A stretch of 15,007 nucleotides of DNA from an uncultured Clostridia bacterium (GCA_934463175.1 CAKSIW010000063.1:1-15007); one strand, 5' to 3'; positions 1 to 6,390 are shown, numbered from the stretch's first letter. The notes: generated by a model not told the origin, from the sequence alone. Program-made: numbers and translations.

Positions 1-101
1 TTTCAGCACAGCAAAGCCGCTGACTGCGGCTTTAATCTGTGAGTGCGTCAAAAAGACGGTGTTTGAGCAAAGCAATTCCGACACATGACTAATGACGGCG
101 C
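1..101 (-). repeat. Truncated MITE-like inverted-repeat element, cut by window edge
   Basis: This is an inverted copy of the element at 6396-6593. Bases 2-41 are an exact reverse complement of 6454-6493 (40 nt), including the hairpin AAAGCCGC / GCGGCTTT with a 5-nt loop and its flanking CACAG / CTGTG arms. The remaining part is diverged but alignable, and it ends in a terminal sequence at 78-101 (CCGACACATG...GGCGC) that matches the left terminal repeat of the other copies in reverse. The other end lies outside the window. No coding capacity was seen. The function is unknown; it is most likely a non-autonomous mobile or structured intergenic repeat. Confidence 0.75.
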
Positions 102-104
102 GCA

Positions 105-366
105 GGGGGTGTGGGGGCGATGCCCCCATAAAAAAAGAAGTTTTTTTAAAAAGAGGCATGAGGCACCGCCTCATAAAAAGGGGTGTGGGGGAAATTCCCA
201 CATAATAACTTTCTAATAAGCAAAAAGAGGTTTGAGGAAATCATCCTCATAAAAAGGAAATCATTTTCATAAAGGGGGAAACCCTTTAAAAGGGGTTTGG
301 GAAATCCTTCACATAAAGAAGAAATCTTTTAAAAGAGGGGCGCGGGGAAACATCCCCGAAAAAAGA
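105..366. repeat. Array of six degenerate palindromic units
   Basis: Six successive short palindromes are visible. They are TGGGGGC/GCCCCCA (112-128), TGAGGC/GCCTCA (159-173), TGTGGG/CCCACA (184-202), TGAGGA/TCCTCA (233-249), a poor one in the unit at 291-336 (TGGGA...TTCA), and CGGGGA/TCCCCG (343-358). An extra AAAGGG/CCCTTT pair lies at 271-287. Each unit opens with a G-rich GGGGTK-like lead and is followed by an A-rich tail such as TAAAAAG. Spacing is about 25 to 60 bp. Stem sequences differ between units while pairing is largely kept. Together with the truncated element at 1-101 this accounts for the first 366 bases; no gene is present there. The array ends 10 bp before the ylxM promoter, so it could insulate or terminate upstream transcription, but that is inference. 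Confidence 0.75.
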
Positions 367-375
367 AAAAAGTTC

Positions 376-404
376 TTGACAAATGAAGAAAAATGAGTTA
401 CAAT
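376..404 (+). promoter_or_regulatory. Sigma-A promoter for ylxM-ffh operon
   Basis: A perfect -35 box TTGACA (376-381) is separated by 17 bp from a -10 box TACAAT (399-404; five of six consensus). Transcription should start near 411, about 49 nt before ylxM. This is the best promoter in the window and fits a strongly expressed SRP and translation operon. Confidence 0.85.
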
Positions 405-412
405 AGTTGAGG

Positions 413-434
413 TGTAAAGCTGAATAACTTTACA
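413..434 (+). promoter_or_regulatory. Inverted repeat at the predicted transcription start
   Basis: TGTAAAG (413-419) and CTTTACA (428-434) form a perfect 7-bp inverted repeat around an 8-nt AT-rich centre, right at the predicted start of the ylxM mRNA. It could be a 5'-terminal RNA hairpin that stabilises the transcript, or a DNA operator just downstream of the -10 box. The sequence alone does not decide between them. Confidence 0.5.
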
Positions 435-459
435 TTGTGTGTGAAGTGGAGGAGAAAAA

Positions 460-831
460 ATGGAAAAAAACGTTGAAATCTCGCTTCTTTTCAGCTTTTA
501 CGGAAACCTGCTGACAGAGCGTCAGGCAGACGCAATTGATTTGTATTATAACGAGGATTTGTCTCTTGCGGAAGTCGGAGCGGAGCTTGGAATCAGCCGT
601 CAGGGCGTGCGTGACAGTCTTATGCGTGCGGAGAAGGTTCTGCGTGATTCTGAGGAAAAGCTCGGACTTGCGGCAAGGTTTCTTGAAATCAAGCAGCGTC
701 TTGCGGACATCGACAGGACAATCAAGGAAATTGAAAGCTCCCCCGAGGCGGCGAGGCTTTCAGACGGCATAAAACGGAAGATAAACAGCATTCTGGCGAG
801 TGTTGCGGCGATTAATGATATGGAGGAATGA
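460..831 (+). CDS. ylxM: YlxM family putative helix-turn-helix protein, SRP-associated
   Basis: This 123-residue protein belongs to the YlxM/p13 family (UPF0122), whose gene sits directly upstream of ffh in Firmicutes. Residues 20-65 form a sigma-70 region 4-like helix-turn-helix (LTERQADAIDLYY, then SLAEVGAELGISRQGVRDSL). The family is thought to act in or alongside the signal recognition particle; streptococcal YlxM has been reported to bind SRP components and influence SRP activity. The C-terminal half (about 66-120) is a charged, helix-forming extension. The ATG at 460 has a strong GGAGGAG site (448-454) at ideal spacing. It is the first gene of its operon, 23 bp before ffh. ftsY, which often precedes ylxM, is not present upstream. 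Family assignment is firm; the molecular role is less so. Confidence 0.9.
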   Translation: MEKNVEISLLFSFYGNLLTERQADAIDLYYNEDLSLAEVGAELGISRQGVRDSLMRAEKVLRDSEEKLGLAARFLEIKQRLADIDRTIKEIESSPEAARLSDGIKRKINSILASVAAINDMEE

Positions 832-854
832 AGCACTGATGGGAGCGTGGTCAA

Positions 855-2210
855 ATGGCATTTGAAAGCTTGACGGATAAGCTGCAGAGCGCCTTCAAAA
901 AGCTTCGCGGAAAGGGTAAAATCACCGAGAAGGATTTGAAGGAGGCAATGCGCGAGGTGAAGCTTGCGCTTTTGGAGGCTGATGTGAACTTCAAGGTTGT
1001 CAAAAGCTTCATAAACAGCGTGTCGGAGCGTGCTTCGGGCGCGGAGGTCATGGAATCTCTAACCCCCGGACAGCAGGTTGTGAAAATCGTCAATGAAGAA
1101 CTGATTTCCCTCATGGGGTCGGAGGAAAGCAAAATTAAAATTTCCTCAAAGCCGCCCACTGTCATCATGATGACGGGCTTGCAGGGCGCAGGAAAAACCA
1201 CAACTGCGGCAAAGCTCGGCGGTCTGCTCAAAAAACAGGGAAAGCGTCCGCTTTTGTGCGCGTGTGACATATACCGCCCCGCGGCGGTCAAACAGCTTCA
1301 GGTTGTCGGCGCACAGCTTGACCTTCCCGTGTTTTCGGTTGAAGGCAGCCGCGATGCGGTCGCAATTGCAAAAGCTGCGTTGGAGCATTCAAGGCTTCAC
1401 TCAAATGACATATTAATAATCGACACCGCAGGTCGGCTTCATGTTGATGAAGAGCTGATGCGTGAGCTGCGCGACATTAAGGACGCGGTCGAGCCGACGG
1501 AGATTTTGCTTGTTATTGACGCAATGACGGGTCAGGACGCGGTGAATGTTGCGGAAAGCTTCAACCGCGAGCTTGAAATTGACGGAATTGTGCTGACAAA
1601 GCTTGACGGCGACACCCGAGGCGGTGCGGCGATTTCGGTCTGCGCGGTCACGGGAAAGCCCGTGAAATTCTGCGGTATGGGCGAAAAGCTCTCTGATTTG
1701 GAGGTTTTCCACCCCGACAGAATGGCGTCGAGAATCCTCGGTATGGGTGACATGCTGAGTCTGATTGAAAAGGCTGAACAGGCGTTTGACGAGAAGAAAG
1801 CGGCGGAGCTTGAAAAAAAGATGCGCAGTGCGGCATTCACGTTCACCGATTTTCTTGAACAGCTTGAACAGATGAAAAAAATGGGTCCTCTCGACCAGCT
1901 TTTGGGAATGCTTCCGGGCGTCAACGCAAAGGCACTTGAGGGCGCAAGCATTGACGAGAAGAAAATGCTGCACACCGAGGCAATCATAAAATCAATGACG
2001 GTCGGCGAGCGCGAATGCCGTGACAGGCTGACACCGAAGCGGCGCGAGAGAATCGCAAAGGGCAGCGGAGTTTCGGTCTCCGAGGTCAACGCTCTTGTGA
2101 AGCAGTTTGAGCAGATGCAGAAAATGATGAAAATGATGTCGGGCGGCAAAATGGCAAAGCAGATGAAGAGTCTCGGCAGAATGGGAAAAATGAAATTCCC
2201 GAGATTTTAG
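855..2210 (+). CDS. ffh: Signal recognition particle protein Ffh (SRP54)
   Basis: Ffh is the GTPase of the signal recognition particle. It binds signal sequences on nascent chains and the 4.5S/6S RNA, and docks with FtsY at the membrane. The 451-residue length is typical. The N domain covers about 1-95. The G domain has the P-loop GLQGAGKTTT (108-117), the DTAGR motif (190-194), TKLD (248-251) followed by DGDTRGGAA, and the GMGEKLSDLE closing motif (274-283). The methionine-rich M domain follows from about 300, with a finger-loop region near 341-355 and an RNA-binding helix-turn-helix near 398-425 (SGVSVSEVNALVKQFEQMQK). The C-terminus is rich in Met, Lys and Gly. All core motifs are intact. 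It is cotranscribed with ylxM. The 146-bp gap to rpsP holds small hairpins (GCGG/CCGC; CCGGT/ACCGG) and an AT-rich stretch but no convincing terminator. Confidence 0.98.
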   Translation: MAFESLTDKLQSAFKKLRGKGKITEKDLKEAMREVKLALLEADVNFKVVKSFINSVSERASGAEVMESLTPGQQVVKIVNEELISLMGSEESKIKISSKPPTVIMMTGLQGAGKTTTAAKLGGLLKKQGKRPLLCACDIYRPAAVKQLQVVGAQLDLPVFSVEGSRDAVAIAKAALEHSRLHSNDILIIDTAGRLHVDEELMRELRDIKDAVEPTEILLVIDAMTGQDAVNVAESFNRELEIDGIVLTKLDGDTRGGAAISVCAVTGKPVKFCGMGEKLSDLEVFHPDRMASRILGMGDMLSLIEKAEQAFDEKKAAELEKKMRSAAFTFTDFLEQLEQMKKMGPLDQLLGMLPGVNAKALEGASIDEKKMLHTEAIIKSMTVGERECRDRLTPKRRERIAKGSGVSVSEVNALVKQFEQMQKMMKMMSGGKMAKQMKSLGRMGKMKFPRF

Positions 2211-2356
2211 GCAAGCGGGAGCTTAACCTGATAGAAGCAATCCAAAACCGATTTTCACGAGGCGGATTTCCGCACAACCGGTGTTGGAAGAACCGGCAAT
2301 CTTTTAATACATGAAAATTATTAAAATTTATATATTTTTTTGGAGGTACATTTATT

Positions 2357-2599
2357 ATGGCAGTTAAAATTCGTTTGAGAAGAATGGGAGCAAAGAAGTC
2401 ACCGTTTTACCGTGTTGTTGTTGCGGATTCAAGATATCCGAGAGACGGCAGATTCATCGAGCAGGTTGGAACATATAACCCGATGACAGAGCCTGCAACG
2501 GTTGAGTTTGACGCTGAGAAAATCACAAAATGGATCGGAAACGGCGCACAGCCGACAGACACTGTTAAGCGTCTGCTCAAGAACAAAGGCATCATCTGA
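2357..2599 (+). CDS. rpsP: 30S ribosomal protein S16
   Basis: S16 is a small-subunit ribosomal protein needed for efficient 30S assembly; it binds 16S rRNA in the body of the subunit. The 80-residue length and the N-terminus MAVKIRLRRMGAKKSPFYR are diagnostic, followed by the conserved VVADSRYPRDGRFIEQVGTY segment and a short basic tail. The start has a GGAGG site (2342-2346) 10 nt upstream. The AT-rich DNA just before it (about 2300-2345) could hold a weak internal promoter, but I found no -35/-10 pair worth calling. khpA follows after 14 nt, so the two are almost certainly cotranscribed. Confidence 0.98.
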   Translation: MAVKIRLRRMGAKKSPFYRVVVADSRYPRDGRFIEQVGTYNPMTEPATVEFDAEKITKWIGNGAQPTDTVKRLLKNKGII

Positions 2600-2613
2600 G
2601 CGGGGTGACTGAA

Positions 2614-2841
2614 ATGAATGAGCTTTTGGAATTTATTGCAAAGTCGATGGTGAGCGAGCCTGACGCCGTTTCGGTTGAGGAAAAGGAAACCGAAAACTCG
2701 GTCGTGCTCACGCTTCATGTCGGCGAGCATGACATGGGCAAGGTCATCGGCAGACAGGGTCGCATTGCAAAGGCAATCCGAACCGTTGTCAAGGCGGCGG
2801 CAAGCCACGAAAATAAAAAAGTCACAGTTGATATTGTATAG
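2614..2841 (+). CDS. khpA: KH-domain RNA-binding protein KhpA
   Basis: This is a 75-residue single-KH protein of the KhpA (YlqC) family, usually encoded between rpsP and rimM. In Gram-positive bacteria KhpA works with the Jag/KhpB partner as a global RNA-binding pair that affects cell division, elongation and sRNA pools. The RNA-binding GXXG loop is visible as IGRQGR with G46-R47-Q48-G49. I chose the ATG at 2614 because a GGTGA Shine-Dalgarno (2604-2608) lies 5 nt upstream and the N-terminus MNELLEFIAKSM matches the family. An in-frame GTG at 2605 lacks a ribosome binding site and would add only three residues. The protein ends at the family's typical length. Confidence 0.93.
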   Translation: MNELLEFIAKSMVSEPDAVSVEEKETENSVVLTLHVGEHDMGKVIGRQGRIAKAIRTVVKAAASHENKKVTVDIV

Positions 2842-2901
2842 GTGCATGGGAGTCGGACACAATATGGTCAAGCTCCGTGTGCCTGAAACGGGGACTGCAC
2901 T

Positions 2902-2961
2902 GCAAGGCGGAGCGCGGAGATTTCCGCCGTTCCTTTGCGGTGCGGTCTTGCTTGGTTTTTA
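2902..2961 (+). promoter_or_regulatory. Possible structured leader or attenuator before rimM
   Basis: The 130-bp gap between khpA and rimM contains alternative hairpins. GCAAG (2902-2906) can pair with CTTGC (2947-2951), which is followed by TTGGTTTTT. Inside it, TCCGCC (2923-2928) can pair with either GGCGGA (2906-2911) or GCGGA (2914-2918). A U-rich run after the closing stem resembles a weak terminator. This is hand-folding only; it may simply be an intercistronic spacer. Confidence 0.25.
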
Positions 2962-2971
2962 GAGGTATGAT

Positions 2972-3478
2972 ATGAAAAACACACTTGAAATCGGAAAAAT
3001 AGTTAATACGCACGGTCTCCGCGGAGATGTGAAGGTCATGCCATGGTGCGACGACCCCGAAATCTTCCACGTGCTTGCGTATGTTTGCATAGATGAAAAG
3101 GAATTTGAGATTGAAAAATCGCGCATACACAAAAATATGGTCATTCTGAAGCTTGAGGGAATCGACAGAATCGAGGACGCGGAGCAAATGCGGAACAAAA
3201 CGCTCACCGTGCCGCGTGAGGAGCTGGGCGAGCTTCCCGAGGGGACATATTACATCTGCGACCTTTTGGGCTGCACCGTCGAGACCGAGGACGGCAGGGT
3301 TCTCGGCAAAATATGCGACATAATCAAAACGGGCAGCAATGATGTATATGCGGTTGAAAACGAGGATAAAAAGCAGGTGCTGATTCCGGTGATTGATGAG
3401 GTCGTGAAGAAGGTTGACCTTGACGCGCGGCACATAACGGTCAGACTGCTCAAGGGATTGATTGATGATGAGAATTGA
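2972..3478 (+). CDS. rimM: 16S rRNA maturation factor RimM
   Basis: RimM binds ribosomal protein S19 and helps mature the head of the 30S subunit. The 168-residue protein has the two expected parts. The N-terminal RimM beta-barrel begins ILEIGKIVNTHGLRGDVKV-like (here TLEIGKIVNTHGLRGDVKV, about 4-22). A PRC-barrel follows from about residue 90, starting GTYYICDLLGCTV, with the characteristic DVYAVE and LIPVIDEVVKKVD segments. The ATG at 2972 has a GAGGT site (2962-2966). The 3' end overlaps the start of trmD, indicating translational coupling, which is the usual arrangement for this pair. Confidence 0.97.
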   Translation: MKNTLEIGKIVNTHGLRGDVKVMPWCDDPEIFHVLAYVCIDEKEFEIEKSRIHKNMVILKLEGIDRIEDAEQMRNKTLTVPREELGELPEGTYYICDLLGCTVETEDGRVLGKICDIIKTGSNDVYAVENEDKKQVLIPVIDEVVKKVDLDARHITVRLLKGLIDDEN

Positions 3479-4208
3479 CATATTAACGCTGTTTCCCGAA
3501 ATGCTGGAAAGCGTTCTCGGGGCGAGCATAATCGGACGGGCGCGGCAGAACGGCATTCTGGACGTGAACTGCGTTCAGATCCGCGATTTCGCGTTCAACA
3601 AGCACAGACAGGTTGATGATTATCCCTACGGCGGCGGTCAGGGAATGGTTATGCAGGCGGAGCCGATATATCAGGCATACATGAGCGTGTGCGGCGGCGC
3701 GGCTGTGAAACCGAGAACGATTTATATGTCACCGCAGGGCAGAACCTTCCGCCAGTCAACGGCAAGGCGGCTTGCCAAGGAGGAGCGGCTGGTCATTCTC
3801 TGCGGACACTATGAAGGGGTTGACCAAAGGATTCTCGATGAGATTGTCGATGAAGAAATCTCTCTCGGCGATTTTGTGATGACGGGCGGTGAAATTGCCG
3901 CAATGGCGGTTGTTGACGCAACGGCGCGAATGCTCCCGGGGGTGCTGGCGGACGAGAACGCGTTTTCGGACGAGTCGCATTTCAGCGGACTTTTGGAATA
4001 TCCGCAGTATACGCGCCCGTCGGAATGGCACGGAAGAGGAGTTCCCGAGGTTTTGCAGTGCGGCAATCACAAGCTGATTGAGCAGTGGAAAAGACGTGCG
4101 GCGATTGAAACCACCTTCCGCAAGCGGCGCGGAATGCTTTCACGGGCAAAGCTGACGGCGGAGGAGAAAAAATTCGCAGACGAACTGAAAAATGAGACAA
4201 AAAACTGA
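3468..4208 (+). CDS. trmD: tRNA (guanine-N1-)-methyltransferase TrmD
   Basis: TrmD methylates G37 of tRNAs that have G at position 36, using S-adenosylmethionine, and so prevents +1 frameshifting. The protein is about 246 residues, the usual size for a SPOUT-class knotted methyltransferase. It opens MRIDILTLFPEML. SAM-binding knot segments are seen at LCGHYEGVDQRI (111-122) and ISLGDFVMTGGEIAA (131-145). Arg154 in ARMLPGVL and Asp168 in the FSDES segment sit where the catalytic residues of E. coli TrmD lie, and the tRNA-binding YTRPSEWHG follows (181-189). Two adjacent in-frame ATGs (3465 and 3468) are possible starts; an AAGGGA site at 3452-3457 suits either. The gene overlaps rimM by 11 bp. 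The rplS gene that commonly follows trmD is absent here. Confidence 0.97.
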   Translation: MRIDILTLFPEMLESVLGASIIGRARQNGILDVNCVQIRDFAFNKHRQVDDYPYGGGQGMVMQAEPIYQAYMSVCGGAAVKPRTIYMSPQGRTFRQSTARRLAKEERLVILCGHYEGVDQRILDEIVDEEISLGDFVMTGGEIAAMAVVDATARMLPGVLADENAFSDESHFSGLLEYPQYTRPSEWHGRGVPEVLQCGNHKLIEQWKRRAAIETTFRKRRGMLSRAKLTAEEKKFADELKNETKN

Positions 4209-4234
4209 CAGCATATTGTTTTTTGCGATATAAT
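4205..4234 (+). promoter_or_regulatory. Sigma-A promoter overlapping trmD stop
   Basis: CTGACA (4205-4210; five of six -35 consensus) lies 18 bp before a perfect -10 box TATAAT (4229-4234). The -35 box overlaps the TGA stop of trmD. The start site would be near 4241, giving a leader of about 80 nt before the GTG at 4322. There is no terminator between trmD and this promoter, so the downstream gene may also receive read-through. Confidence 0.75.
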
Positions 4235-4250
4235 GTGATATACTAAGCTT

Positions 4251-4300
4251 AACCTGATTAAGGCGGTTTCATATCAGGTTGGAATATGCCGCCGAGCGGC
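4251..4300 (+). promoter_or_regulatory. Interlocking inverted repeats in the leader of the zinc-ribbon gene
   Basis: Three pairings are visible. AACCTGAT (4251-4258) pairs with ATCAGGTT (4273-4280). GGCGG (4262-4266), which lies in that loop, pairs with CCGCC (4289-4293). GCCGC (4288-4292) can instead pair with GCGGC (4296-4300) around a CGA triloop. The first two interlock as in a pseudoknot, and the second and third are mutually exclusive. The ribosome binding site AAGGAGG (4309-4314 region) follows directly. This suggests a leader that could switch, though no known riboswitch was recognised. Confidence 0.45.
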
Positions 4301-4321
4301 AGCAAAAAAGGAGGACTTGCT

Positions 4322-6364
4322 GTGAAATGTCCCGAATGCGGTGCGGAAATTTACGATGACGCGAAAAAATGTCCGTTTTGTAAGCTTCCGATGATTAATG
4401 CCGAAAATGATAAATTCAAGGATTTTGACTTTAAATATACGATTACATCAGCGGAGCAGATTAAGCTTATCCGCGACTCGGTCAACGAGGTTGCGGAGGG
4501 AAAGCCGAAGGTGTCCGCAGTGAAAAAATATGTCCGTGTGAGACGGCGCAGCGCGAAAAAGACTGATGAGAAAAACACGGGAAAGCGTTTCAAAAAGGAA
4601 AAGACTGTGCGCGGTTTGAATGAAAAAACTGCGCGCGGCGAAACCAAAAAGACTGAGCGCGGTTTGAATGAAGAAACGGCGCGCGGTGCAAAAGAAAAAC
4701 CGGCGCATGGTTTAAGGCTGCCGAACCGCGAGACGGTTTTCAGAATCGGCACGGCGGCGGCAATGTGCGCGGCAGCGGCTCTGGTCATATTCTGCGTGTG
4801 CGCGGCGGTCTCGGCTGTCTCCAAGCGAAATCCGAATGCTGCGGCATATACATATATAAAGGATAATTCGATGTATCTGATATACAACGGAAAGACGGCG
4901 GAGCTGACGCAGAGCGCGGTGAGCCGCGACTATCTGAGACGGTCGGAGGAGGCGAGCCTGCCCGAGAACGCGGCGAGCATTTCGGAGAACGGGAAAACCT
5001 CGTGGAATGCGGCGGGAGGAAGGCTGACATATTTCTTTGAGGACTATGACCCCGACACGGAAAGCGGCACTCTCGCGGTGATTGAGAACGGAAAGGCGAA
5101 GAAAATCACAAGGATTTCCGAAGCGGTGCATAATTCGGTGATAATGTCGGCGGACGGCGAGCGCATTTTATATCTCCAAAGCACCGACAAAAACGGTGAT
5201 ATGGGCGTGCTGTATTACTACCGTCTCGGAATGGACGGACCGTTCAAAATCTCGACCGACATTGACTGCGGAACATTCGCATTCACCGCGGACGGGAACG
5301 AGGCAATGTTTTTGCAGAACCTCAACCGTGTTGAGATGAAGGGCGACCTGTTCGTGAAAAACCTCAGACGGCTGAAGGAGGAAAAGCTCAAGCTTGATTC
5401 TGACGTATGCCGCGTGTTCGGCACAAACGGAAAAAGCACGCACTATCTCTATGCCAAGGAATTTTCGGCTGACGACGGCGCGTTTGAGATATATTCGGCG
5501 GACAGGAAGAATACGGTTCTGCGTCTCGGCGAGCGTACAAAGCTTGCGCCGTATGTTCCCAAGACTGCGGACATTATATTCTGCTATGGACTCGCCGATG
5601 ACGGAACATCGAATCTATATCGGGTTGAGATTAAGTCGGGCAAAAAGGAGCGCATTGCGTCTGGTGTCAACCGTGTTTACGGCATGACAAAGAACGAGAA
5701 AACGGTCATATATGACAGAGTGTTTGACGGCAAGGTGTCGGACTGCTATGCCTATACGTCGGGAAAACAGCCGCAGAAGCTTGCGGGGAGTATATCGGTT
5801 GACTATGAGACAGTCGGCACGGCACCGCAGTTTGCGGTCACTCCCGACCTTTCGCAGATTGTGTATATATCGGATTTTGACGCGGCACGCGGCGGCGGTA
5901 CGCTGTATTCCGCAAAGATGAAGGGAGGAAAGGTCAGCGAGCCGAAAATGCTTGCAGAGGACGTTTTCTCATGCTATATTGCCGATGGCGGAAAAATTGT
6001 GTTCACGAAGGACTACAGCACGTCAAGGAAGGTTTTTGATGTCTATGTCATGTCGGGAAAGAGTGCAAGGCTTCTGAAGGACGAGGTCAACCCCGAAATG
6101 TTTGAAGCGGAGGTTTTTGGAAATAATATATATTATATAGCCGATTATAATATATCGGGAGATTTCGGAACGCTGATGAAGATGAACCTGAAGGGCAAGG
6201 CGGAGGAAATCTGCAAGGAGGTATATTCGTTCAGACTGTGCGGGAACGGTGATTTGCTGCTGGTTCGGAATCTCAATTCCGAGAACGGCGAGTTTGACTT
6301 ATATCTGGCAAGAAACGGCAAAAAGAGCGCGGCGGAGATTGAAAAGAAGGTCAGTGGAATATAA
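4322..6364 (+). CDS. Zinc-ribbon, single-TM protein with propeller-like ectodomain
   Basis: Function is unknown. The 680-residue protein starts with a cytoplasmic zinc ribbon (MKCPECG, then KKCPFC at about 15-20). A basic linker follows. Residues 94-133 are five tandem 8-residue repeats of the form KTxRGLNE. One hydrophobic segment (about 143-167, rich in Ala, Val and Cys) is predicted to span the membrane, N-in/C-out. The rest (about 168-680) is an extracellular region with recurrent beta-strand patterns such as SADGERILYLQS and TADGNEAMFLQN, resembling TolB/DUF5050-type propellers. I chose the GTG at 4322 because AAGGAGG lies 7 nt upstream and the zinc ribbon then begins at residue 2. An upstream ATG at 4286 would translate the ribosome binding site. 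It has its own promoter and leader and stands where rplS is often found. Confidence 0.85.
   Translation: MKCPECGAEIYDDAKKCPFCKLPMINAENDKFKDFDFKYTITSAEQIKLIRDSVNEVAEGKPKVSAVKKYVRVRRRSAKKTDEKNTGKRFKKEKTVRGLNEKTARGETKKTERGLNEETARGAKEKPAHGLRLPNRETVFRIGTAAAMCAAAALVIFCVCAAVSAVSKRNPNAAAYTYIKDNSMYLIYNGKTAELTQSAVSRDYLRRSEEASLPENAASISENGKTSWNAAGGRLTYFFEDYDPDTESGTLAVIENGKAKKITRISEAVHNSVIMSADGERILYLQSTDKNGDMGVLYYYRLGMDGPFKISTDIDCGTFAFTADGNEAMFLQNLNRVEMKGDLFVKNLRRLKEEKLKLDSDVCRVFGTNGKSTHYLYAKEFSADDGAFEIYSADRKNTVLRLGERTKLAPYVPKTADIIFCYGLADDGTSNLYRVEIKSGKKERIASGVNRVYGMTKNEKTVIYDRVFDGKVSDCYAYTSGKQPQKLAGSISVDYETVGTAPQFAVTPDLSQIVYISDFDAARGGGTLYSAKMKGGKVSEPKMLAEDVFSCYIADGGKIVFTKDYSTSRKVFDVYVMSGKSARLLKDEVNPEMFEAEVFGNNIYYIADYNISGDFGTLMKMNLKGKAEEICKEVYSFRLCGNGDLLLVRNLNSENGEFDLYLARNGKKSAAEIEKKVSGI
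4601..4720 (+). repeat. 24-bp tandem repeat, five degenerate copies, inside the zinc-ribbon gene
   Basis: Five consecutive 24-bp units encode the 8-residue repeats KTVRGLNE, KTARGETK, KTERGLNE, ETARGAKE and KPAHGLRL in the juxtamembrane cytoplasmic linker. The GCGCGG(T/C) core recurs at 24-bp steps. Units 1 and 3 are nearly identical at the DNA level, which points to recent duplication of a 48-bp double unit. Copy number may vary between strains. Confidence 0.85.
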
Positions 6365-6368
6365 TTTG

Positions 6369-6390
6369 CGGGGGCACCGCCCCCGAACCC
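6369..6390 (+). terminator. G5/C5 hairpin with C-tract after the zinc-ribbon gene
   Basis: CGGGGGC (6369-6375) and GCCCCCG (6379-6385) form a 7-bp stem with an ACC triloop, 5 bp after the stop codon, followed by AACCCCC. The same design follows the stop codons at 12680 and 14902. It lacks a U-tract, so it is not a classic intrinsic terminator. It may block transcription or protect the 3' end, or be the outer module of the neighbouring repeat. Confidence 0.5.

Noticed and set aside
1..366. CRISPR array
   Set aside because: Units are repetitive but have no constant direct repeat, no spacers of uniform size and no cas genes nearby; they are diverged palindromes.
2675..2962. 95-residue + strand frame overlapping khpA
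   Set aside because: Out-of-frame shadow of khpA running into the spacer; no start signal and no family resemblance.
4286..4321. ATG at 4286 as start of the zinc-ribbon protein
   Set aside because: It would translate through the strong ribosome binding site; the GTG at 4322 has correct spacing and starts the zinc ribbon.
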